Of a stretch of 48,737 nt of DNA, positions 40,323 to 48,737 are shown one piece after another. A program made the translations under genes and the position numbers. This DNA comes from Acidobacteriota bacterium (GTDB lineage Bacteria; Acidobacteriota; Terriglobia; Bryobacterales; Bryobacteraceae). Under the pieces are notes generated by a model. It had not been told where the DNA came from and did not search any database. It saw only the letters and a list, made by a program, of their open reading frames with translations. The DNA lies in assembly GCA_016871015.1 (NCBI GenBank), contig VFZX01000011.1:1-48737 (forward strand). The letters are read 5' to 3'. Each line of letters starts with the position of its first letter. The first letter of the stretch is position 1.

Positions 40323-43300
40323 CTACCAGTAGAATTTGAGCGCGACCTGCATCTGCCGTTGCGTGTTGGCCTGGTTGGTCACGATGCCGAAGGTGGTGGC
40401 GTTCAAGTTGTTGCCGCCCGTGCCGAACACGGTCCGGTTGAACAGGTTGAAGGCTTCCCAGCGGAAGTCGAGGCGGCGGGTTTCGCTGAACAGTGGGAAC
40501 GACTTCGCGATGCTGATGTTCTCGTTGAAGTTCGGGAAAGCGCGGACCTTGGGGTTGAACCGGGTGACATTGCCGAACGCGATGGGCTGGGCCGGAAACG
40601 CGGCGGGGTTCAGGAACCGGTCCACTGCCGGATCGAACTTCTCGCCGCGCAGGGGAGCCCGCCAGCCGTCGTAGCTGGTGATCGTGGGCCGGGTCACGCC
40701 GTTGAAGATCGTGAACGGATTGTTCCGGGCGATGGCGATCGGGAATCCGCTGAAGTAGCTCTGGATTCCGCTGATCCGCCAGCCGCCCAGCACGCCATTT
40801 ACGACGCCGCCCTGGTTCATCCAGCGGCGGCCCTTGCCGAACGGCAGCTCGTAGATGGTCGACATCTTGAGGGCGTGGGTCTGGTCGAACCGGCCGATGG
40901 ACTTCTCCAGGCGCCGGTTGTACTGGTCCTGGGAAGTGGTGGATCCGTCGTAGCTGTCTGAATCGGTGAGGATCTTCGACAGCGTGTAGTTCCACTGGAA
41001 CGTCAGGCCTTGCGAATAACGCCGCTCCACCTTGAGAACCACGGCGTGATAGGCCGAGTGGCCGCTCTTGTCGCCGCCCTGAGCGCCGGTGTTGATGTTG
41101 AGGTACTGCGGATAGGGGCGCAGGGACTGGGCGACGTTGCGCGTGGTGCGCTGCACGCTGGCGTTGGTGAAGTTGGGGTAGGGAAGCGAAAGTCCGGCCT
41201 GTTGGGCGAGCGCGCCACCCGCGGCTGAATTCAGGATGTTCACTGCTTGCGCGGCGCCGAACTGGTTGGTCAGCCGGTCCAGGATTGGCGTCGGCAACTG
41301 GTTGATGTTGACCAGTCCGGTCTGGAGCCGCGAGCCGATCACGCCGTTGTAAGCGGCTTCAACAACGGTGCTCGAGGAGATCTGCCGTTGGACGGAGAAC
41401 GTCCAGTTGTTGTTTTCCGGCGCGCGGACGGCGTCGCTCAACTGCCAGAAGTCGACGTTCTGATTGTTCTGGAACGCCGGGTCGAGGTTTGGAGGCAGTG
41501 GATACGCGGGCAGGCCCTGGTCAAGTTTGAAGGCCGAGGTAATGCCCTGGTCGAGCGAGGCGAACGCGTATTGCCCGATGAAGCCGTAAAAGTGGCCGGA
41601 GCCAGCAACAACGGTGACCTTGCTAAACGAGCGGCCGTAGGCGGTGCGGATCACGGTCTTGGGGTCGACGGTGTAGGCGAGTCCGATGCGCGGACCCCAG
41701 CCGCTGTACCAGCCGGGCACCAGTGACCGGACGTTTTCGCGGCCCGGTCCGAAGCCGGCGAAGCGCAACGCGCCGGGGTAGTTGTTCACCGCTTGATTCG
41801 GTTTGTCCGGCGTGAAATCGGAGTACTTGTCGCCATCGTTTTCAACTGGCGGGCGGGTGAATTCGTACCGCAGGCCGATGTTGAGCGTGAGGCGTTTGGA
41901 CAGCCGCCAGTCGTCCTGTGCATAAAAACCGTAATAGCGGTAGAGCTGTGCGACGAAGCGGTTCGTTTCCGTATTGCCCGAGTTCGCCTCGCCCAACAGG
42001 AAGCTGGCGAACGCACTGCCGCTGTTGAAGGCGGTCGCGGCGGGGATGGAAGTCCCGAGGAAGCTGAATCCGGCCGCGCCCATGATGTTCTGCTGGCCGT
42101 AGCCGTTGGCGCGCTGGCTCTGGAAGGATCCGCCGAACTTGAAGGTGTGCGATCCGCGGATGAAGCTGAGGTCGTTCTTCATCGACCACAAGGGCTGCTC
42201 CGTGCCGTTGAACGAGGTGGAGCCCCAGTTGCTGAAGTCACCGCCGAACCCGGCGGTGGGAAAGTTGATGTCGCAGTCGGGCACGTTCTTGAAGCAGATC
42301 TTGTCCTTCCAGCTTTGACCCGCGTTGGCCGATGCGCTCACCTTATAGAACATGTTGCCGCCGATGGCGAAGTGGTTCAGCAGGCGGGACGTGAGGGTCC
42401 AGTCGTGCGTCATGCGGAAGGCTTCGGTCTCAAACGTCTGCACCTGTCCGTCCCACAGGGGGAGGGGAAGACCGGGGGACCCGCCGGGGCCAACGGCCTG
42501 GTTGAAGTTGCTGTTGTTGTAAAAGAATCCGACCCGGTGCTTGGTGGTGAACTGGTGGTCCACTTTGAGGCTGTACTTGTTCTGCGGCGAAACCACGCTG
42601 CCGCCGGTGGAGATGTAATTCTGGCGGACGTATTGGATCGTACCGGGCGTTCCGCCGCGGTTGGGACGCAAGGGCTGGCCAAACGCGCTCCAGGTCTTGG
42701 CGAACGGACTGATGCGGGCGGCCGGGATCTGGTTCCCAGCGAAGGGATCACGGATGAAGCCGGTGCCCGCCGGATTCGCGCGCGTGGTGTTGGGATCGTA
42801 GATCTGGAGGAGCTGGTTGTTCTGGTTCACCCAGCGGGAGAAGTCGCCGTTGTACATCTCGGGAGTTGGAACCGAGAAGATCGAGTCGTTCGAGCCGACG
42901 CGGTTGCGGAATCCCTCGTAGGAGAAGAAGAAGAAGGTGCGGTCACGGCCGTTATAGAGTTTCGGGATCCAAAACGGTCCGCCGGCGGTGGCACCAAAGT
43001 CGTTCTGCTTGTATACGGCGCGGGTGGGGGCGAAGAAGCCGCGCGCGTCCAGCTTTTCGTTGCGCAGGAAGTCGTAGACGACGCCGTGGAAGCTGTTGGT
43101 GCCGGACTTCGAGGAGAACGTCATGATGCCGCCGCCCGCCTGGCCGTATTCGGCCTTGAAGCCGTTGGTGTCGACGGCGAATTCGGTGATCGCTTCGAGC
43201 GACGGCGTGTTGTAGGCGATCTCGACCGCGTCCGCGGACCGGTTAGTGGCTACGGAAACGCCATCGAGCGTCGCTTCCCAGGCACGCGCCTGTCCGCCGC

Positions 43301-43811
43301 CGAGCGCCAACTGTCCACCGCTGCCGCGCGCTTCGGGCGTGATCGAGACCAGATCGAAGGGACTGCGCAATGCGCCGCCGACGACCAGCGGGAGCTCGTC
43401 GACGAGTTTGTTCTGCACCGCGGTGGTGATCTTGGCGTTCTCCGTCTGCACTTGGGCGATGTCGGTGCGGACTTCGAGGATTTCCGTCACTTGGCCGACC
43501 TCGAGCCGCGCGTCGGCGCGTACGGTGCCCGCGGCGGTGAGCACGAGTCCATCGCGGACGGTCTTCTTGAATCCGTCGGCGGAGAATTCAATACGGTAGC
43601 TGCCAGGCGGCAGGTTGGGAGCGTTGTACTCGCCGGAGTCGGTCGTTTGAACGGTCAGCGTCTGATTGGTGGCGGCGTTGCTGATGAGCACGCGCGCGGC
43701 CGGAACAGACGCACCTGAGGAGTCGGTCACCGATCCGGTGATATTTCCCCGTTCGGTCTGGCTGAAGGCAACGCTCGCGAAAACGAGCAGAGTGACAGTA
43801 GATTTGATCAT
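40323..43811 (-). CDS. Oar-like TonB-dependent outer-membrane receptor with Cna-B-like N-terminal domain
   Basis: 1162 residues from ATG 43811. A signal peptide (STVTLLVFASVAFSQ) is followed at ~22-105 by a carboxypeptidase-regulatory-like beta-sandwich (GNITGSVTDSSGASVPAARV, PPGSYRIEFSADGF). Next come a plug domain (NKLVDELPLVVGGALRSPFD) and a long beta-barrel ending QMQVALKFYW, with a terminal aromatic as in outer-membrane barrels. This is the large Oar-type receptor class abundant in Acidobacteriota, which takes up carbohydrate or peptide oligomers using TonB energy. No TonB box is obvious. A weak GGGGATC site precedes the ATG. It begins 55 bases from the end of the PqqD-like gene. Confidence 0.88.
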   Translation of the reverse strand: MIKSTVTLLVFASVAFSQTERGNITGSVTDSSGASVPAARVLISNAATNQTLTVQTTDSGEYNAPNLPPGSYRIEFSADGFKKTVRDGLVLTAAGTVRADARLEVGQVTEILEVRTDIAQVQTENAKITTAVQNKLVDELPLVVGGALRSPFDLVSITPEARGSGGQLALGGGQARAWEATLDGVSVATNRSADAVEIAYNTPSLEAITEFAVDTNGFKAEYGQAGGGIMTFSSKSGTNSFHGVVYDFLRNEKLDARGFFAPTRAVYKQNDFGATAGGPFWIPKLYNGRDRTFFFFSYEGFRNRVGSNDSIFSVPTPEMYNGDFSRWVNQNNQLLQIYDPNTTRANPAGTGFIRDPFAGNQIPAARISPFAKTWSAFGQPLRPNRGGTPGTIQYVRQNYISTGGSVVSPQNKYSLKVDHQFTTKHRVGFFYNNSNFNQAVGPGGSPGLPLPLWDGQVQTFETEAFRMTHDWTLTSRLLNHFAIGGNMFYKVSASANAGQSWKDKICFKNVPDCDINFPTAGFGGDFSNWGSTSFNGTEQPLWSMKNDLSFIRGSHTFKFGGSFQSQRANGYGQQNIMGAAGFSFLGTSIPAATAFNSGSAFASFLLGEANSGNTETNRFVAQLYRYYGFYAQDDWRLSKRLTLNIGLRYEFTRPPVENDGDKYSDFTPDKPNQAVNNYPGALRFAGFGPGRENVRSLVPGWYSGWGPRIGLAYTVDPKTVIRTAYGRSFSKVTVVAGSGHFYGFIGQYAFASLDQGITSAFKLDQGLPAYPLPPNLDPAFQNNQNVDFWQLSDAVRAPENNNWTFSVQRQISSSTVVEAAYNGVIGSRLQTGLVNINQLPTPILDRLTNQFGAAQAVNILNSAAGGALAQQAGLSLPYPNFTNASVQRTTRNVAQSLRPYPQYLNINTGAQGGDKSGHSAYHAVVLKVERRYSQGLTFQWNYTLSKILTDSDSYDGSTTSQDQYNRRLEKSIGRFDQTHALKMSTIYELPFGKGRRWMNQGGVVNGVLGGWRISGIQSYFSGFPIAIARNNPFTIFNGVTRPTITSYDGWRAPLRGEKFDPAVDRFLNPAAFPAQPIAFGNVTRFNPKVRAFPNFNENISIAKSFPLFSETRRLDFRWEAFNLFNRTVFGTGGNNLNATTFGIVTNQANTQRQMQVALKFYW

Positions 43812-43866
43812 AAGGATCCCCTGATGATCTGATTCTACTACCACACCGGCTTGGCGGGGAACTCCT

Positions 43867-44088
43867 TTACGAGTCGATCTTTCGTTGATAGACGCCCCCT
43901 CGTAATACGCGGCACCTTAGGCCGGTTGGATCATCCAAGAGCTGCTGCATGTCGCGGTCCACATCGTACTCCTCGCACAGCGCCACGCAAATCTCTGATA
44001 ATGAATAGGGTTGCGCGAGCAGCTTCCAGGCGGCACTGGCGGGTCCGTTGAGGTAGTAGTACGACTCCGTGGCAAAGCTCAACATCAC
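43867..44088 (-). CDS. Orphan PqqD-like peptide (possibly 5'-truncated)
   Basis: 73 residues from ATG 44088. The frame is open back to TGA 44110-44112, and those extra codons (EEIDGEVV) continue a PqqD-like pattern without a usable ATG. The core SYYYLNGPASAAWKLLAQ, followed by SLSEICVALCEEYDVDRDM, matches the PqqD wing/helix fold, which chaperones a peptide precursor for a radical SAM enzyme. The C-terminus after LLDDP does not look like the family. No precursor peptide, radical SAM or transporter partner is visible nearby. Either it works in trans or it is a decaying remnant. GTG 44091 is an alternative start. Confidence 0.5.
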   Translation of the reverse strand: MMLSFATESYYYLNGPASAAWKLLAQPYSLSEICVALCEEYDVDRDMQQLLDDPTGLRCRVLRGGVYQRKIDS

Positions 44089-44114
44089 GACTTCGCCGTC
44101 GATCTCCTCTCAGT

Positions 44115-45689
44115 ATGATCCTCGAGTACGAACTCAAACCACTCCCGTTTGGGACCAGCGGCCGGCGGGGCTTGGTGGTCCACCTTACGCAGTTGGAGAT
44201 CTACACCAATGTCACCGCAGAGCTGGCCTTCCTCCAGTTGCTCGCGCCGGACCAGGGTGGGATCCGGAAAGGCGATCCGTTTTACGTTGCCTACGACCTG
44301 CGGCCGAGCTCAACGGCGTTCGCGCCGGAATACGGGGGCCGCGGGGAGATTTGCCAGGCCGTGATCCGGGCGGTGGAAGATTCCGGCATGCGGGCGGTGA
44401 ATCTGGGTCCGGTACCGACGCCGGCGCTCTCTGCCTACGCCTTCTCGCGTGGCAAGGGCAGCATCATGGTGACGGGCAGCCACATTCCGTTCGACCGGAA
44501 TGGCTACAAACTGAACACGTCGCGCGGAGAGCTGATGAAGGAGCATGAGGCGCCGGTTCAGAAGCTGGTGGACGAGTCACGGCCACGGGTGCTCGGCTCT
44601 GGCCTGTTCAACTCGCGCGGGATGTTGGCTGAGGGGCACCAGGAGCTGCCCTCCGTGGATCCGGCGGGGCGGGCGTATTACCTGGACCGCTACCGGGATT
44701 TCTTCGAGCCTGGATTTTTGAAAGGCAAGCGGATCGCCATCTATCAGCACTCAGCGATTGGGCGGGACATGCTCGCGGAACTGCTGGCGGGCTTCGGAGC
44801 GGAGGTGGTTCCGGTGGGGCGGAGCGAGGAGTTCGTACCGATCGACACCGAGGCCATTGGCGCGGATCTGCTGGCGCAGTTGCAGGCTTTCAAGGACGCG
44901 GCGGGCGATGTGGACGCGCTGGTGTCGACTGACGGCGACAGTGACCGTCCGCTGGTTTGCGGCGTGGAGGCCGGCGGCAAACTCCGGTTCCATGGCGGCG
45001 ACCTGGTGGGGATGGTAGTAGCGGAGTGGCTGGGAGCTGACGCGATCGTGGTCCCGGTGAGCTGCAACGACGCGATTGCGCGGGGCCCACTCTCGCGGTT
45101 CCTCGAGCCGCAAACCCGGATCGGATCGCCGTTCGTGATCCAGGGAATGGATCAGGCGTTGCGCAAGGGCCGGAGGCGCGTGTGCGGATGGGAGGCGAAC
45201 GGGGGATTCCTGACCGGGTCACCGATCGAGCGCAGCGGCCGGACTCTGGCGCCGCTGCCGACGCGGGACGCGATGCTGCCGGTGCTGGCCGTGCTGGCGG
45301 CCTCGGTTGAAGAGCAAGTTCCGGTGACGGAGCTGTTCGCACGGCTGCCGCGCCGTTTCAGCAGCGCTGACCGGCTGCAGGATTTTCCGCGTGCGAGTTC
45401 CGGCCGCATCATGGAACACTTCCAATCGGTGAAGACGGAGCTCGAGGCGGTCTTTCAAGCGGGGCTCGGGTTCGGTCCGGTGCAGACGATCGATTTCACC
45501 GACGGGGTGCGGATCCGGTTCGGCAACGGAGACGTCGCGCATTTCCGGCCGTCGGGGAACGCTGATGAGTTCCGGATCTACGCGGTAGCGGACACGGAGG
45601 AGCGGGCCGAGGAGATCCGCGCACTGGCGATGGGCGGTGCGGGCCTGCTGCGGCAGTTGGAAGCCGCGGTCAAGGCGCCTTCCAAATGA
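44115..45689 (+). CDS. Phosphoglucomutase/phosphomannomutase
   Basis: 524 residues. The phosphoserine loop is VTGSHIPFDRNGYK, with Ser122 the phosphate carrier; TGSHIP is a variant of TASHNP found in one subgroup. LPFGTSGRRG at the N-terminus binds substrate phosphate, STDGDSDRP is the metal loop, and CGWEANGGFLTG is the sugar-binding loop. All four domains are present. It interconverts hexose 1- and 6-phosphates and would feed NDP-sugar synthesis such as that used at 432-6970. There is no clear Shine-Dalgarno. Its last 20 bases overlap the end of the convergent Asp-box gene. Confidence 0.9.
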   Translation: MILEYELKPLPFGTSGRRGLVVHLTQLEIYTNVTAELAFLQLLAPDQGGIRKGDPFYVAYDLRPSSTAFAPEYGGRGEICQAVIRAVEDSGMRAVNLGPVPTPALSAYAFSRGKGSIMVTGSHIPFDRNGYKLNTSRGELMKEHEAPVQKLVDESRPRVLGSGLFNSRGMLAEGHQELPSVDPAGRAYYLDRYRDFFEPGFLKGKRIAIYQHSAIGRDMLAELLAGFGAEVVPVGRSEEFVPIDTEAIGADLLAQLQAFKDAAGDVDALVSTDGDSDRPLVCGVEAGGKLRFHGGDLVGMVVAEWLGADAIVVPVSCNDAIARGPLSRFLEPQTRIGSPFVIQGMDQALRKGRRRVCGWEANGGFLTGSPIERSGRTLAPLPTRDAMLPVLAVLAASVEEQVPVTELFARLPRRFSSADRLQDFPRASSGRIMEHFQSVKTELEAVFQAGLGFGPVQTIDFTDGVRIRFGNGDVAHFRPSGNADEFRIYAVADTEERAEEIRALAMGGAGLLRQLEAAVKAPSK

Positions 45690-46734
45690 CCGAGCGGGCG
45701 GAGGCGGACTCGGGTGCTTTGTTGAGATCGTCCACCTGATAGTAGAGCGTCACGATGGTGCCGCGGCGGGTTTCGACCGAGCTCGGATAGCCGCAGTCGC
45801 TGTTGGGTGAATCATCGGCGAGCTGGACGGTTCCGGCGGTATCCCAGGTCTTGCCCTCATCCTTGCTGAACACGGCGCGGACGCCGCGCGGCGCCAGGCG
45901 GTCGCCGAACGTCATCAGGACGCGGCCGTCGCGGAGACGGATCAGGTCGGCGGGATGCTCGCTGTTCTCGGTGACCTGGACCGGATCGCTCCAGGTCTTG
46001 CCGCCGTCGGGCGAGGAGGCGATCGAGACCGAGCCGCCTTTTTCCGAACGCAGCGCCGCGAGCACGCGATCGCCGGGCAGCGCGAGAATCCCGGTCTCGT
46101 TGTAATGCTTACCGATGAGAGTTGGCTCACCCCAGGTCCGGCCGGAGTCACGCGAACGGAAGATGTAGCTCTCGTTGCCGCGCTGATCGTGGAACTCGAA
46201 GTAGACGGCCATGAGCACCGTGCCGTCAGACAACTGAACGATCTTGCCATAGGGCGACACCGCACCTTGTCCCCAATAGAACTGATGGATGGGGCGGCTC
46301 AGCTCGGGCTTCGACCAGGTCTTGCCGCCGTCTTTCGACTGTGTGACGTAAACGCCTTCAAAGATGCGCTTGGAGCGCTCGCGTGCCAGTTTGCCGTCGG
46401 CGCCATATCCGCTGAGAATGGCGAAAGCGGCGATGACGGTGCCGTCGCGGAGCTGGCCGAGCGCGGGATTGCGGTCGTCTTCGGGGCCGTCAACGAGCAG
46501 GCGCGGCTTGGACCACGACTTGCCGGCATCGCGCGAGTGGATGAGATCGAGCCGCCCTCCTTTGCCGACATGCGGTCCGCCGCCGCGCAACACAGCGAGC
46601 AGGCTGTTGTCCTTTAACTGGACCAGGACGGGAAAGTATCCGTCGCCGCGCAGGGGAATCGAGCGGGAAACGACTTGGCCACACAGCAGCGCGCCAAAGG
46701 CGGCAGCGGGCAACAACCGGCTGATGAGGTTCAC
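45670..46734 (-). CDS. Exported sialidase-like protein with five Asp-boxes
   Basis: 354 residues from GTG 46734, with a signal peptide (LISRLLPAAAFGALLCGQ). Five Asp-box motifs are visible: HSRDAGKSW, QSKDGGKTW, RSRDSGRTW, SSPDGGKTW and FSKDEGKTW, giving a complete six-blade sialidase-like propeller. Candidate catalytic residues include the arginine in SRSIPLRGDGYFP and acidic residues in EDDRNPALGQL. It lacks the extra C-terminal module of the protein at 8285. The natural substrate may be a sialic acid or another glycan. TACAAT ends 6 bases before the GTG, suggesting a leaderless mRNA. Confidence 0.83.
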   Translation of the reverse strand: MNLISRLLPAAAFGALLCGQVVSRSIPLRGDGYFPVLVQLKDNSLLAVLRGGGPHVGKGGRLDLIHSRDAGKSWSKPRLLVDGPEDDRNPALGQLRDGTVIAAFAILSGYGADGKLARERSKRIFEGVYVTQSKDGGKTWSKPELSRPIHQFYWGQGAVSPYGKIVQLSDGTVLMAVYFEFHDQRGNESYIFRSRDSGRTWGEPTLIGKHYNETGILALPGDRVLAALRSEKGGSVSIASSPDGGKTWSDPVQVTENSEHPADLIRLRDGRVLMTFGDRLAPRGVRAVFSKDEGKTWDTAGTVQLADDSPNSDCGYPSSVETRRGTIVTLYYQVDDLNKAPESASARSVIWKAP

Positions 46735-46740
46735 AGCGCA

Positions 46741-46746
46741 ATTGTA
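46741..46746 (-). promoter_or_regulatory. -10 TACAAT with leaderless spacing to the Asp-box gene
   Basis: The minus strand reads GGGTACAATTGCGCT and then GTG (46734), a 6-base gap. The 11-mer GGGTACAATTG is identical to the promoter region of the RidA-like gene (39363-39373). Confidence 0.5.
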
Positions 46747-46786
46747 CCCCGTTCAAGAAATCGGTCCCCGGATCGATGAGGAAGGC

Positions 46787-48306
<1,520 letters not shown>

Positions 48307-48310
<4 letters not shown>

Positions 48311-48666
48311 CGGCCGGGGCCCGCGACATCCTGGTGGTGGATGACAATCCGGCCGATGTGCGGCTAATCCGGGAAGTGCTGACCCAGCACCATGCGGCGC
48401 ACCGGCTGCATACAGCGCTCGACGGGGCGGCGGCGCTGCGGTTTCTGTGCTCGGAGCGCGCGGACCTGGTGCTGCTGGATTTGAATCTGCCTGGGATCGG
48501 CGGCCACGATCTGTTGTCGCTGATCCGGGCGCTGCCCCGGGCGGGAACGGTTCCGGTGGTGGTGTTCAGCTCGTCGGACGCGCCGGAGGATATCGAGCGG
48601 GCCTATCAGAACCGGGCGAATAGTTACTTGACCAAGCCGGGGCTGCGCGACCGGACACATCCTTGA
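48307..48666 (+). pseudogene. Rcp1-like response regulator, truncated at its C-terminus
   Basis: 119 residues from ATG 48307, overlapping the kinase stop. The receiver domain starts ILVVDDNPADVRLIREVL and carries the phospho-acceptor in LVLLDLNLPG. VVVFSSSDAPEDIERAY and the conserved lysine in SYLTKP follow. After that the family expects ~25 more residues forming the last helix (usually with a DxxxF pattern), but the frame reads GLRDRTHP and stops at TGA 48664-48666. The abrupt change of sequence and base composition suggests that an insertion removed the end. A shortened but working regulator cannot be excluded. Confidence 0.7.
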
Positions 48667-48737
48667 CACTTTAGCCTGGATTCTTGCTTGACACTTATCA
48701 AGGGCGGGTGCGGCTCGATCTTCACCTTACACCTTCT
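48634..48737. mobile_element. Probable end of an insertion sequence at the window edge
   Basis: The sequence changes character after the receiver lysine codon. It contains two copies of CTTGACACTT (48662-48671 and 48687-48696) and an inverted pair CTTGA...TCAAG (48687-48691 and 48698-48702). Its reverse strand begins TGTCAAGGATGTGTCC, which looks like a terminal inverted repeat, but I cannot name the family. No transposase frame fits in the remaining bases. Confidence 0.35.

Noticed and set aside
41793-43718. 641-codon open frame opposite the TonB-dependent receptor
   Set aside because: It is antisense to a clear receptor gene, has no known domain, and is the usual by-product of GC-rich codon use.

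Overview
This window looks like a chromosomal segment of an Acidobacteriota bacterium, most likely of the Bryobacter/Solibacter type. The evidence is its GC-rich codon use, a PSCyt1/PSD1 plus DUF1501 pair, an Oar-like TonB-dependent receptor with a carboxypeptidase-regulatory-like domain, a DUF1080 protein, formylglycine-type sulfatases, and Asp-box (sialidase-like) secreted proteins. The assignment comes from gene content only; there is no rRNA or other phylogenetic marker gene to confirm it. Both ends carry signs of mobile DNA. The first 91 bases encode the tail of a probable transposase, and at the right edge a response regulator loses its family sequence just after its conserved lysine, next to repeat-rich DNA.

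Layout. 432-6970 (+) is a tightly coupled sugar and glycan cluster: a family 2 glycosyltransferase, a sugar epimerase fused to a zinc-finger C-methyltransferase, an RmlC-type 3,5-epimerase, a SAM methyltransferase, a CmcI/rhamnosyl O-methyltransferase-like protein and a DegT-type PLP aminotransferase. Together they suggest an amino, branched and methylated deoxysugar on a surface glycan or secreted product. A Kef-type antiporter (-) converges on it. 8285-10974 (+) holds a secreted Asp-box protein and an exported protein of unknown function. 11072-15081 (+) holds a small secreted Gly/Pro/Arg-rich protein and the PSD1/DUF1501 pair. 15200-19583 (+) is a chemosensory operon (cheA, cheW, chemoreceptor). 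It is followed by a ParA-like ATPase and a winged-helix protein (19633-21350), whose region carries three copies of an ACCGTGGGTGT-like element. 21425-24051 (-) holds two overlapping sulfatase genes. 24075-27640 (+) is an ABC exporter whose permease contains a complete serine beta-lactamase-fold domain. It is followed by two TPR proteins, a DUF1080 protein and a DinB-like protein.

31507-39339 (-) is a long co-directional run: three-domain RidA protein, small exported protein, enolase-superfamily enzyme, alpha/beta hydrolase, DUF3616 protein, ftsY, ribD and ribE. A metallo-beta-lactamase-fold hydrolase and an Oar-like receptor (39362-43811, -) lie upstream of it. An orphan PqqD-like peptide, a phosphohexomutase (+), a second secreted Asp-box protein (-) and a PAS histidine kinase with its truncated Rcp1-like response regulator (+) fill the right end.

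Two observations stand out. The first is the parA/winged-helix module, whose repeated DNA element lies both in the parA promoter and inside the partner's coding sequence, like a self-contained partition or autoregulation unit beside chemotaxis genes. The second is the ABC permease with an internal beta-lactamase-type hydrolase, which recalls exporters coupled to prodrug-peptidases. A third theme is transcription: at least six genes have a -10-like hexamer only 6-8 bases before the start codon, which suggests leaderless mRNAs are common here.
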